Shown here one piece after another: positions 1 to 6,006 of a stretch of 10,236 nucleotides of DNA (the stretch's first letter is position 1; every line of letters starts with the position of its first letter). The DNA lies in the NCBI GenBank assembly GCA_900552415.1, contig USAD01000080.1:1-10236 (forward strand), given 5' to 3'. The notes under the pieces are model-generated. The model worked only from the letters and a program-made list of their open reading frames with translations. It did not search any database and was not told where the DNA came from. The position numbers and the translations under genes were made by a program. Source of the stretch: an uncultured Parabacteroides sp. (GTDB taxonomy: Bacteria > Bacteroidota > Bacteroidia > Bacteroidales > Tannerellaceae).

Positions 1-995
1 AAAAAGCCTATAAGACAGGACAATCTCAATCAACCCGTGGAAATGGGACAGCGCCCAACACCTCAAAGCCGATGTACTGGGGCGAGAGCGCCCCGATGCG
101 CCAACTGAGAGGAATTGTCGAGAAGGTTGCCCGCACGGACGCCAACATCCTGATCACTGGCGAGAATGGAACCGGTAAGGAGATGTTGGCCCGAGAGATC
201 CATCGCCTTTCCGAGCGGGGAAAAGCGCCGCTGGTCACTGTCGATATGGGTGCCATCACCGAGTCCTTATTCGAGAGTGAGCTGTTCGGTCATGTCAAGG
301 GCGCTTTCACCGACGCCAAGGCAGACCGGCCCGGCAAATTTGAGATTGCCAATCATGGCTCACTCTTTCTTGATGAGATCGGGAACCTCTCCTATCACCT
401 GCAGGCGAAACTTCTGACTGTCCTGCAACAACGGAGCGTCATCAGGGTTGGCGACAACACGCCTATTCCTATTGATATCCGGCTGATCTGCGCTACCAAT
501 CGCGACCTGCCGGAAATGGTCCGTGAGGGACATTTCCGTGAGGACCTGCTCTATCGTGTCAATACGATCCATCTGGAGATTCCACCTTTGCGAGAACGAC
601 CGGAAGACATCATTCCACTCGCTCGCATTTTCCTGGAGAAATATGCCGCTCTCTATAAACGGGCCGTCCCGACACTCAGTCCGGATGCAGAGAAACAACT
701 GAGAGAGTATCCGTGGATGGGTAATATCCGCGAATTGGAGCACGCTATTGAGAAAGCGTTGATCATAGCCGATGGCCCTATGCTCGATGGCAGAAGCCTC
801 AACTTGCCAGCGGCGCAAAACGCAGCCCCTGTCACGAAAGCGGCCGCACCTGACGCGACTACGCTCGAGGAGATGGAATATCAGATGATCAAGGCCGCCA
901 TCGACAAGTTCAGCGGTAATCTCTCGCTGGCCGCCAACCAACTGGGTATCTCACGGCAGACACTCTATAACAAAATGAAACGTTTCGGATTATAA
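1..995 (+). CDS. Sigma-54 dependent NtrC-family response regulator, 5' end missing
   Basis: The reading frame is open to the left edge (first full codon at base 3), so the gene starts outside the window and the N-terminal receiver domain with its phosphorylated Asp is not seen. What remains is the end of the linker, the AAA+ sigma-54 interaction domain and a DNA-binding domain. Visible motifs are Walker A GENGTGKE (159-182), the sigma-54 contact loop as GAFTDA rather than GAFTGA (300-317), Walker B GSLFLDEIG (357-383), the arginine-finger region FREDLLYRVN (534-563), and a C-terminal Fis-type helix-turn-helix ending in ISRQTLYNKMKRFGL. Known family role: after phosphorylation by a partner kinase the protein oligomerises and uses ATP to open promoters held by RNA polymerase with sigma-54. 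The partner is almost certainly the kinase that begins 14 bases downstream. The regulon cannot be read from this window. Confidence 0.95.
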   Translation, partial: KAYKTGQSQSTRGNGTAPNTSKPMYWGESAPMRQLRGIVEKVARTDANILITGENGTGKEMLAREIHRLSERGKAPLVTVDMGAITESLFESELFGHVKGAFTDAKADRPGKFEIANHGSLFLDEIGNLSYHLQAKLLTVLQQRSVIRVGDNTPIPIDIRLICATNRDLPEMVREGHFREDLLYRVNTIHLEIPPLRERPEDIIPLARIFLEKYAALYKRAVPTLSPDAEKQLREYPWMGNIRELEHAIEKALIIADGPMLDGRSLNLPAAQNAAPVTKAAAPDATTLEEMEYQMIKAAIDKFSGNLSLAANQLGISRQTLYNKMKRFGL

Positions 996-1009
996 AACAG
1001 ATTGTCACC

Positions 1010-2326
1010 ATGCTTACCCGACTGATATATAATCAGCACTTCCAAATATTGATGCTGCTCGTCCTCACGGCGGCCGGCACTTACTGCGCCATCAGGACGC
1101 ATTGGTTCTTCTTCGCCGCCTGCCTCCTTGGCGACGCGATCGCCATCGCCCGGCTCCTGGCGCTCTACAAGCAAAACAGCCGCAAGGTCGCCTTCATGCT
1201 CGACGCGATCAACAACAACGATTTCACCTTCAAGTACCCCATGACCGGCCGCTCGGCCGACGACCAGCTGGTCAGCGAGACCCTGACCCAGATCGCCCAG
1301 ATCCTCTCGAGGGCGAAGGCGGAAACCATCCAGCAGGAGAAATATTACGAGCTTATTCTTGACTCCGTAAAGACGGGCATCATCGTCATCGACGAGCGAG
1401 GCTTCATCTACCAAAAGAACCGGGAGGCGCTGCGCCTGTTGGGGATCACGGTCCTGACGCACATCCTGCAACTGGACCGGATCGGCCCCAACCTCTCCCG
1501 CTCGTTCGTCAATATCCTGCCCGGCGAGAAAGGTCAGGTCTCTTTTACCACCGAACGGGGAACAACGCACCTTTCCCTCCGTGCCTCAACCATCCGCTTG
1601 CGGGAAAAAGACCTCCGGATCGTAGCCATCAACGACATCAACAGCGAGCTCGACGATAAGGAGATCGACTCCTGGATCCGCCTGACACGCGTCTTGACAC
1701 ACGAGATCATGAACTCTGTCACCCCAATCACCTCATTAAGTGATACGCTCCTCTCCCTCCATAACGAGATGAATCAGGAGATCCGTGAGGGATTGGAAGT
1801 GATCAGCGCCACGGGCAAGAGCCTAACCTCATTCGTGGAAACCTACCGGCAATTCACCCATATCCCGGCGCCACAGCCCAAGTTGATCGATCTCCATCCA
1901 TTCCTCGACCGCCTGAGCCGACTTGCCGAACATCACAGCAAGAATCCGAACTTGAACATCCATGTCGATGTCGATCCGGATGATCTTATCCTCTATGCGG
2001 ACGAGAACCTCATCTCGCAAGTTATCTTAAACTTGCTTAAAAACGCGATCCAGGCGATTGGCGATGAACAAATCAATGGTCTTATCCTGTTAAAAGCAAG
2101 GAGCGACGAGAAAGAGGCGATCACGATAGAGGTCACCAACAACGGTCCGTTAATTCCTCCCGAGGAGGCGGAACACATTTTCATTCCCTTCTTCACGACC
2201 AAGAACGACGGCAACGGTATTGGCCTCTCCATATCGCGGCAGATCATGCGCCTCTCGGGCGGTAGTCTTGAGCTGAGAAGCAATCCCACAGCGGGACTGA
2301 CGACCTTCGTCCTGACCTTCCCTTAA
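1010..2326 (+). CDS. Membrane sensor histidine kinase, NtrY-like
   Basis: This 438-residue kinase is the likely partner of the preceding regulator. Two hydrophobic segments at about residues 11-28 and 32-53 anchor it in the inner membrane with almost no periplasmic loop, which suggests sensing in the membrane or cytoplasm. A linker (about 54-110) leads to a PAS-like domain (about 112-210, starting YYELILDSVKTGIIVID). The H box is LTHEIMNSVTPI with the phospho-accepting His231. The catalytic ATPase domain has an N box NLLKNAIQAI (Asn345), a G1 box NNGPLI that departs from the textbook DxGxG, and a G2 box GNGIGLS (401-407). Non-canonical G1 boxes occur in working kinases, so I do not read this as loss of activity. 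The ATG at 1010 follows the upstream stop by 14 bases, so the two genes are very likely cotranscribed. The stimulus is unknown. Confidence 0.93.
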   Translation: MLTRLIYNQHFQILMLLVLTAAGTYCAIRTHWFFFAACLLGDAIAIARLLALYKQNSRKVAFMLDAINNNDFTFKYPMTGRSADDQLVSETLTQIAQILSRAKAETIQQEKYYELILDSVKTGIIVIDERGFIYQKNREALRLLGITVLTHILQLDRIGPNLSRSFVNILPGEKGQVSFTTERGTTHLSLRASTIRLREKDLRIVAINDINSELDDKEIDSWIRLTRVLTHEIMNSVTPITSLSDTLLSLHNEMNQEIREGLEVISATGKSLTSFVETYRQFTHIPAPQPKLIDLHPFLDRLSRLAEHHSKNPNLNIHVDVDPDDLILYADENLISQVILNLLKNAIQAIGDEQINGLILLKARSDEKEAITIEVTNNGPLIPPEEAEHIFIPFFTTKNDGNGIGLSISRQIMRLSGGSLELRSNPTAGLTTFVLTFP

Positions 2327-2367
2327 GGAGAAGCGAATAAGTTAAGAATAATATAAACATAATAAAT

Positions 2368-3621
2368 ATGAGTTTTCTGGACAAGCTAAAGATCAACCAT
2401 CGCCCCAGTTCGGGCGCATTAGACCTGTTAAAATATATTGGCCCAGGCCTATTGGTAACCGTCGGCTTCATCGACCCGGGCAACTGGGCAACCAACCTGG
2501 CGGCAGGATCAGAGTTCGGCTACGCGTTGTTATGGGTTGTTACCTTCTCATCCATCATGCTGATCATTATCCAACATAACGTGGCTCACCTGGGCATCGT
2601 CACCGGGCTTTGCCTCTCGGAAGCGACCAACAAACACCTGCCACGTCAGCTGAGTCGCCCCATTTTGGCCTCCGCCATGCTGGCCAGCATTTCCACCTCG
2701 CTAGCCGAGATCCTGGGTGGAGCGATCGCGCTACGCATGTTGTTCGCCATCCCGATCAAGATCGGGGCGGTCATCGTCACAATCGCCTGTCTCATCATGC
2801 TGCTGAGCAACACCTACAGCAAGATCGAGCGGTGGATCATCATGTTTGTCTCCATTATCGGACTCTCGTTCCTTTATGAACTGGCATTAGTGGATATCCA
2901 TTGGACAAAAGCCATCGAAGGCTGGGTGAAACCCTCGTTCCCCGATAATTCCATGTTGATTATCATGAGCGTACTGGGTGCCGTGGTGATGCCTCACAAC
3001 CTGTTCCTTCACTCGGAGGTGATCCAGAGCCGTGAATGGAACCTCGAGGAGGAAAAGGTAATCAAGCGGCAACTGAAATATGAGTTCTACGACACGCTGT
3101 TGTCGATGGGCATCGGCTGGGCCATCAATTCCGCCATGATCCTGCTGGCGGCTTCCACCTTCTTCGCCAACGGCACGCAAGTCGAAGAGCTCGACCAGGC
3201 GCAACAGTTGCTTGTACCGCTCGTTGGCAACAACGCCGGAATCATCTTTGCCGTAGCGCTGCTTATGGCCGGTATCTCATCTACCATCACCTCCGGCATC
3301 GCGGGAGCCTCCATCTTCGCGGGATTCTATGGCGAGGCATACAATCATAAAGACTTGCACTCAAAACTGGGTGTTCTGTTATCGTTCCTGCCCGCATTAC
3401 TCATCATCTTTATTGTAGATGATCCGTTCCGAGGCCTGATTCTCTCGCAAATGTTCCTGAGCGTACAATTGCCCATCACCATATTCACCCAGGTTTACCT
3501 GACCTCCAGTAAGAAAGTGATGGGAAAATTCGCTAACAGCCGCCCGACGACGATCCTCCTGATCGCGCTTGGCAGTTTGGTAACAATCCTGAATCTCGCA
3601 TTATTAATCAGCCTGTTCTGA
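2368..3621 (+). CDS. mntH: Nramp-family divalent metal transporter (Mn2+/Fe2+), MntH-like
   Basis: This 417-residue polytopic inner-membrane protein has about eleven hydrophobic helices, the normal size for bacterial Nramp proteins, which import Mn2+ or Fe2+ with protons. The two unwound metal-site helices are both recognisable: TM1 carries DPGNWATN (Asp36 and Asn39 in the metal site) and TM6 carries VVMPHNLFLHS, with the selectivity Met208 and His210. The retained Met supports a transition metal substrate rather than Mg2+, since Mg2+-transporting relatives lack it. A TM7-type SSTITSG segment follows. The gene starts 41 bases after the kinase, in an AT-rich leader with no clear promoter or Shine-Dalgarno sequence, so it may belong to the two-component operon or simply sit next to it. 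Choice between Mn2+ and Fe2+ cannot be made from sequence. The symbol is by family similarity. Confidence 0.93.
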   Translation: MSFLDKLKINHRPSSGALDLLKYIGPGLLVTVGFIDPGNWATNLAAGSEFGYALLWVVTFSSIMLIIIQHNVAHLGIVTGLCLSEATNKHLPRQLSRPILASAMLASISTSLAEILGGAIALRMLFAIPIKIGAVIVTIACLIMLLSNTYSKIERWIIMFVSIIGLSFLYELALVDIHWTKAIEGWVKPSFPDNSMLIIMSVLGAVVMPHNLFLHSEVIQSREWNLEEEKVIKRQLKYEFYDTLLSMGIGWAINSAMILLAASTFFANGTQVEELDQAQQLLVPLVGNNAGIIFAVALLMAGISSTITSGIAGASIFAGFYGEAYNHKDLHSKLGVLLSFLPALLIIFIVDDPFRGLILSQMFLSVQLPITIFTQVYLTSSKKVMGKFANSRPTTILLIALGSLVTILNLALLISLF

Positions 3622-3643
3622 ACAAACGGCGCCAGGATTTGTT
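3621..3643 (+). terminator. Weak hairpin at the end of mntH, possible terminator
   Basis: AACAAA (3621-3626) pairs with TTTGTT (3638-3643) around an 11-base loop that itself contains the palindrome GGCGCC, and the right arm runs on into TTATAAA. The hairpin begins on the last base of the mntH stop codon. The stem is short and AT-rich, so efficient termination is doubtful; it could be chance in an AT-rich spacer. Confidence 0.25.
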
Positions 3644-3681
3644 TTATAAATGAGAATCACTAATGATTTCTTTATTTATAA
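3644..3681. repeat. Imperfect palindrome just before the hydrolase start
   Basis: The outer arms TTATAAAT (3644-3651) and ATTTATAA (3674-3681) match perfectly, and the inner arms AATCA (3655-3659) and TGATT (3664-3668) match around the 4-base centre CTAA. The bases between are only partly paired because the right side is two bases longer. The element ends three bases before the ATG at 3685. It could be an operator for a dimeric repressor or a leader hairpin that limits translation of the hydrolase. I see no regulator for it in the window. A TTTG at 3638-3641 could serve as a -33 element, but no good TAnnTTTG follows at the right spacing. Confidence 0.45.
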
Positions 3682-3684
3682 GAC

Positions 3685-4776
3685 ATGAGACATAAACTCG
3701 CATCATTACTTTTGGCGGCCTTTGCCTTGGCGTCGCCATACAAAGAGGTCAATGCCTGCACAGGCATTACGTTATCCACCACAGATAACACCAAGATCCT
3801 TGCCAGGACCATTGAATGGGGCGGCAGCGACCTGAACAGTCAATATGTCATCGTCCCGAGAGGATACACGCAACAATCGTATGTGCCCGGAGGCACGGAC
3901 GGGATGCGTTTCACCGCCCAATATGGCTACGTCGGTCTGGCGGTCGAACAGAAAGAGTTCATTGCCGAGGGGCTGAATGAGGCCGGGCTCTCAGCGGGAC
4001 TTTTCTATTTCCCGAACTATGGCCAATATGAGGATTACGATCCAGCCCAAAAAGCCAGTAGCATAGCCGACTTACAATTGGTTTCCTGGATCCTTGGGAA
4101 ATGCAAGACCGTCGATGAGGTCAAGGAGGCGGTCGCTTCCATCCATGTCATCCGGATCGACCCTCGAGCATCAACCGTCCATTGGCGCTTCTCCGATCTT
4201 TCAGGGCGTCAGATCGTGCTCGAAATCGTGGATGGCAAGGCGCAATTCTTCGAGAACGAGCTGGGTGTCTTAACGAACTCTCCGGGTTTCGAATGGCAGA
4301 TGACCAATCTGAATAATTACGTCAACCTCTTCCCCGGCTCGGCCGAACCTAAGAAGTTAGGCGCTATCAACTTGGCCTCATTCGGAGCCGGTAGTGGTTT
4401 TCTGGGCATCCCGGGCGACGTGACACCGCCCTCTCGTTTTGTCCGTGCCGCTTTCTATCAGGCGACCGCCCCACAAGCCGATTCCGCAGAAAAGACCGTT
4501 CGTCAAGCGTTCCAGATCTTGAATAACTTCGATATCCCAATCGGTATCGAGTTTGCGGCAGGCCAAATTCCAGCCGATATTCCAAGCGCGACCCAATGGA
4601 CCTCGGCCACGGATATGAAAAACAAGATGATCTATTACCGGACCATGCACGACAGTGCCATCCGCAGTATTGATCTGAAACAGATTGATTTCAATAAGAT
4701 CACTTATCAAGCGGTTCCTCTTGATCAGGTAAAAGAACAGCCCATCGTCCCCATCCAGATCGGGCAGTCCAATTAA
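3685..4776 (+). CDS. Secreted choloylglycine hydrolase family enzyme (bile salt hydrolase / penicillin V acylase type)
   Basis: This 363-residue exported Ntn-hydrolase belongs to the family that cleaves linear amide bonds, such as glycine- or taurine-conjugated bile acids, penicillin V or N-acyl compounds. Residues 1-24 form a signal peptide (RHK, then a hydrophobic run, then VNA) and cleavage before Cys25 would free the cysteine as the N-terminal nucleophile. Using Cys25 as Cys2 of the clostridial enzyme, expected partners fall in register: Arg41 (Arg18), Asn198 in LTNSPGF (Asn175) and Arg251 in PPSRF (Arg228). Asn98 in GLNEAGLSAG is the probable Asn82 equivalent. The position of Asp21 is Glu44 (ARTIEW). 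All key groups are therefore present and the enzyme is probably active in the periplasm. Substrate cannot be fixed by sequence: Gram-negative members include bile salt hydrolases and penicillin acylases. It lies 63 bases after mntH behind a large palindrome, so it is likely its own transcription unit. Confidence 0.9.
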   Translation: MRHKLASLLLAAFALASPYKEVNACTGITLSTTDNTKILARTIEWGGSDLNSQYVIVPRGYTQQSYVPGGTDGMRFTAQYGYVGLAVEQKEFIAEGLNEAGLSAGLFYFPNYGQYEDYDPAQKASSIADLQLVSWILGKCKTVDEVKEAVASIHVIRIDPRASTVHWRFSDLSGRQIVLEIVDGKAQFFENELGVLTNSPGFEWQMTNLNNYVNLFPGSAEPKKLGAINLASFGAGSGFLGIPGDVTPPSRFVRAAFYQATAPQADSAEKTVRQAFQILNNFDIPIGIEFAAGQIPADIPSATQWTSATDMKNKMIYYRTMHDSAIRSIDLKQIDFNKITYQAVPLDQVKEQPIVPIQIGQSN

Positions 4777-4782
4777 TTTTAC

Positions 4783-4790
4783 TACCTTTA
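4783..4790 (+). promoter_or_regulatory. Possible Bacteroidota -7 promoter element for lnb
   Basis: TACCTTTA matches the Bacteroidota -7 consensus TAnnTTTG at all but the last base and sits in the AT-rich spacer 36 bases before the lnb start. No TTTG-type -33 box is seen at the usual 19-21 base spacing, so the call rests on one degenerate motif. Confidence 0.25.
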
Positions 4791-4791
4791 C

Positions 4792-4824
4792 CCTGTTTTT
4801 CAGAACTTACATTATAAAAACAGG
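4792..4824. repeat. Perfect 9-base inverted repeat abutting the lnb start codon
   Basis: CCTGTTTTT (4792-4800) and AAAAACAGG (4816-4824) are exact reverse complements separated by a 15-base AT-rich loop. The right arm ends two bases before the ATG at 4827. In RNA this would form a stem next to the start codon and could hinder ribosome loading; in DNA it could be an operator just downstream of the candidate -7 element. It is not followed by a T run, so it does not look like a classical terminator for the hydrolase gene. Confidence 0.5.
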
Positions 4825-4826
4825 AT

Positions 4827-5474
4827 ATGAGGAAATTTCTTTTGCTATTGGTCATCATCAGTCTCGGCCTTGCCGCTCACGGACAAAAACCTTTGAGTGA
4901 CAAGGCTGAGATCAGTTTGATGACCAGCGCGCCCTATGAGGCGGAGGTTTTCACCGTCTATGGTCATGCCGCCCTGCGCATCAAGGACCCGATCTTGAAA
5001 ATCGACGACATTTTTAATTATGGTATCTTTTCCTTCATTAAGCCCAACTTCATATACCGCTTCACCAAAGGAGAAACCGATTACCAACTTGGCGTAGCGA
5101 ACTACCAGGATTACATTATCGAATATCAGATGCGGGGCAGCGACGTCACCGAACAGATACTCAACCTGACCCAATCGGAAAAACAGAGGATTTGGGAAGC
5201 GTTGATCGAGAACTATCGCCCAGAGAACCGGATCTATCGCTATAACTTTTTCTTTGATAATTGCGCGACACGTCCAGCTGTCCTGACAGAAAAGAATGTG
5301 GACGGAACCATTAATTATCATTATGCGCCCGCACCACAGACTTTCCGGGATATGATTAACTATTGTACTCGTCAACATCCATGGCTCACATTTGGATGCG
5401 ACTTGGCATTAGGCAGTCCGACAGACCGGATCGCCACACCTCACGAGATGCTTTTCTTGCCGGAAAACCTCTAA
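4827..5474 (+). CDS. Lnb N-terminal periplasmic domain fragment (catalytic half)
   Basis: This 215-residue open frame begins with a signal peptide (MRK, hydrophobic stretch to about residue 17, then AHGQ). The mature part matches the Lnb periplasmic domain, which resembles NlpC/P60 thiol enzymes: the likely catalytic pair is His47 in VYGHAALRI and Cys146 in FFFDNCATRP, both present. Family landmarks such as FNYGIFSF, the ...FTKGETDY... region and TDRIATPHEMLFLP are intact. The frame ends abruptly at TAA 5472-5474, before the short linker and the membrane helices found in full-length homologues. If made alone the product would be released into the periplasm without its membrane anchor. The start ATG is two bases after the inverted repeat and needs no unusual assumption. 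Confidence 0.75.
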   Translation: MRKFLLLLVIISLGLAAHGQKPLSDKAEISLMTSAPYEAEVFTVYGHAALRIKDPILKIDDIFNYGIFSFIKPNFIYRFTKGETDYQLGVANYQDYIIEYQMRGSDVTEQILNLTQSEKQRIWEALIENYRPENRIYRYNFFFDNCATRPAVLTEKNVDGTINYHYAPAPQTFRDMINYCTRQHPWLTFGCDLALGSPTDRIATPHEMLFLPENL

Positions 5475-5508
5475 CAAGCCTTCACCAACGCGACAATTGA
5501 GTCTCCGG

Positions 5509-6006
5509 ATGGAAATAGCCGTTGCCAACACAAAGGTGATCGAAGCGCTCGACGCCGAAGAATTGGAAAAAGATCTATGGGATTATCTGACACCCAACCT
5601 CTGTTTCACGATCCTGTTCGCCGCGATCATCTTATCAACCATACTGGAGATCAAGAGAAAACGCTATTTCCGAATATTGGACACCATTTTGTTTCTCATC
5701 GCAGGTTTAGCCGGTTGCCTTCTCTTTTTCTTAAGCTTTATTTCCGAGCATCCATGTACCAATCCGAACTGGATGATCATCGCTTTACACCCGCTTCATC
5801 TCGTCGCCGCGATTTTGTTTTGCGTAAAAAAGGCCGATAGAGTCGTTTATTATTATCATTTTATTAACTTTGCGGCGCTTTCGCTGATGCTGGCCGGTTG
5901 GATTTTAATCCCACAGCATCTGAACACGGCCTTTATCCCGCTCGTAGCCACGCTTTGGATACGCTCGGGTTGGGGCATTTACAGAAGATTATGGATAAGA
6001 AAATGA
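5509..6006 (+). CDS. Lnb C-terminal transmembrane domain fragment
   Basis: This frame is open from well upstream, and the first ATG is at 5509 (a TTG at 5497 is also possible), giving about 165 residues. After a short polar stretch (VIEALDAEELEKDLW) it has five hydrophobic helices, starting near LCFTILFAAI, ILDTILFLIAGLAG, NWMIIALHPLHL, YYYHFINFAAL and FIPLVATLWIR. This is the Lnb-like membrane domain, including the EHP...NW...LHPLHL segment between helices 2 and 3. It lacks the catalytic Cys/His, which sit in the fragment before it. Its TGA stop (6004-6006) overlaps the ATG of the next gene as ATGA, so translation of the two is probably coupled. Whether it is translated from its own start is unknown. 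Confidence 0.65.
   Translation: MEIAVANTKVIEALDAEELEKDLWDYLTPNLCFTILFAAIILSTILEIKRKRYFRILDTILFLIAGLAGCLLFFLSFISEHPCTNPNWMIIALHPLHLVAAILFCVKKADRVVYYYHFINFAALSLMLAGWILIPQHLNTAFIPLVATLWIRSGWGIYRRLWIRK

Larger units (their letters stand above)
4827..6006 (+). pseudogene. lnb: Disrupted lipoprotein N-acyltransferase Lnb (former DUF4105), stop plus frameshift
   Basis: The two halves of one Lnb-type protein lie here in different frames. The periplasmic half stops at TAA 5472-5474. Reading past that stop in the same frame gives QAFTNATIESPDGNSR, which looks like a natural continuation of the domain (residues after LPENL), and the membrane half then continues in the +1 frame from about 5520, for example NTKVIEALDAEEL. 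So two lesions are needed: a nonsense codon, and a shift equivalent to one inserted base or two lost bases (modulo 3) near 5512-5530. Lnb is known in Bacteroides as the enzyme that N-acylates the lipoprotein N-terminal cysteine after Lgt and Lsp, filling the role of the missing Lnt. Alternatives are assembly error, or two separately made subunits, since both halves are otherwise well formed and the second could start at ATG 5509. Confidence 0.62.

Noticed and set aside
360..1570. Long open frames on the minus strand opposite the regulator and kinase genes
   Set aside because: They lie wholly against strongly supported genes, show no recognisable domains, and arise from codon bias in GC-rich coding DNA.
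2120..2240. Degenerate G1 box (NNGPLI) as evidence for an inactive kinase
   Set aside because: The His, N box and G2 box are intact and similar NxG-type G1 boxes occur in active kinases.
2327..2367. Sigma-54 promoter (-24 GG / -12 GC) before mntH
   Set aside because: No GG and GC doublets at the required spacing are found in this AT-rich spacer, and none in the other spacers either.
3651..3669. Fur-like box in the spacer after mntH
   Set aside because: About half the positions match the classical 19-base Fur box, and the site is downstream of mntH rather than before it, so chance in AT-rich DNA explains it.
5475..5840. Open frame continuing past the lnb TAA stop (includes an 87-residue stretch from 5577)
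   Set aside because: Only its first 16 or so codons resemble Lnb. Beyond about 5520 the membrane-domain similarity is in the +1 frame, so the rest is a shadow.
5898..6002. Upstream TTG start at 5898 for the pseudophosphatase
   Set aside because: It would add a polar, meaningless extension inside the Lnb membrane domain and bury the clear signal peptide that begins at 5991 or 6003.
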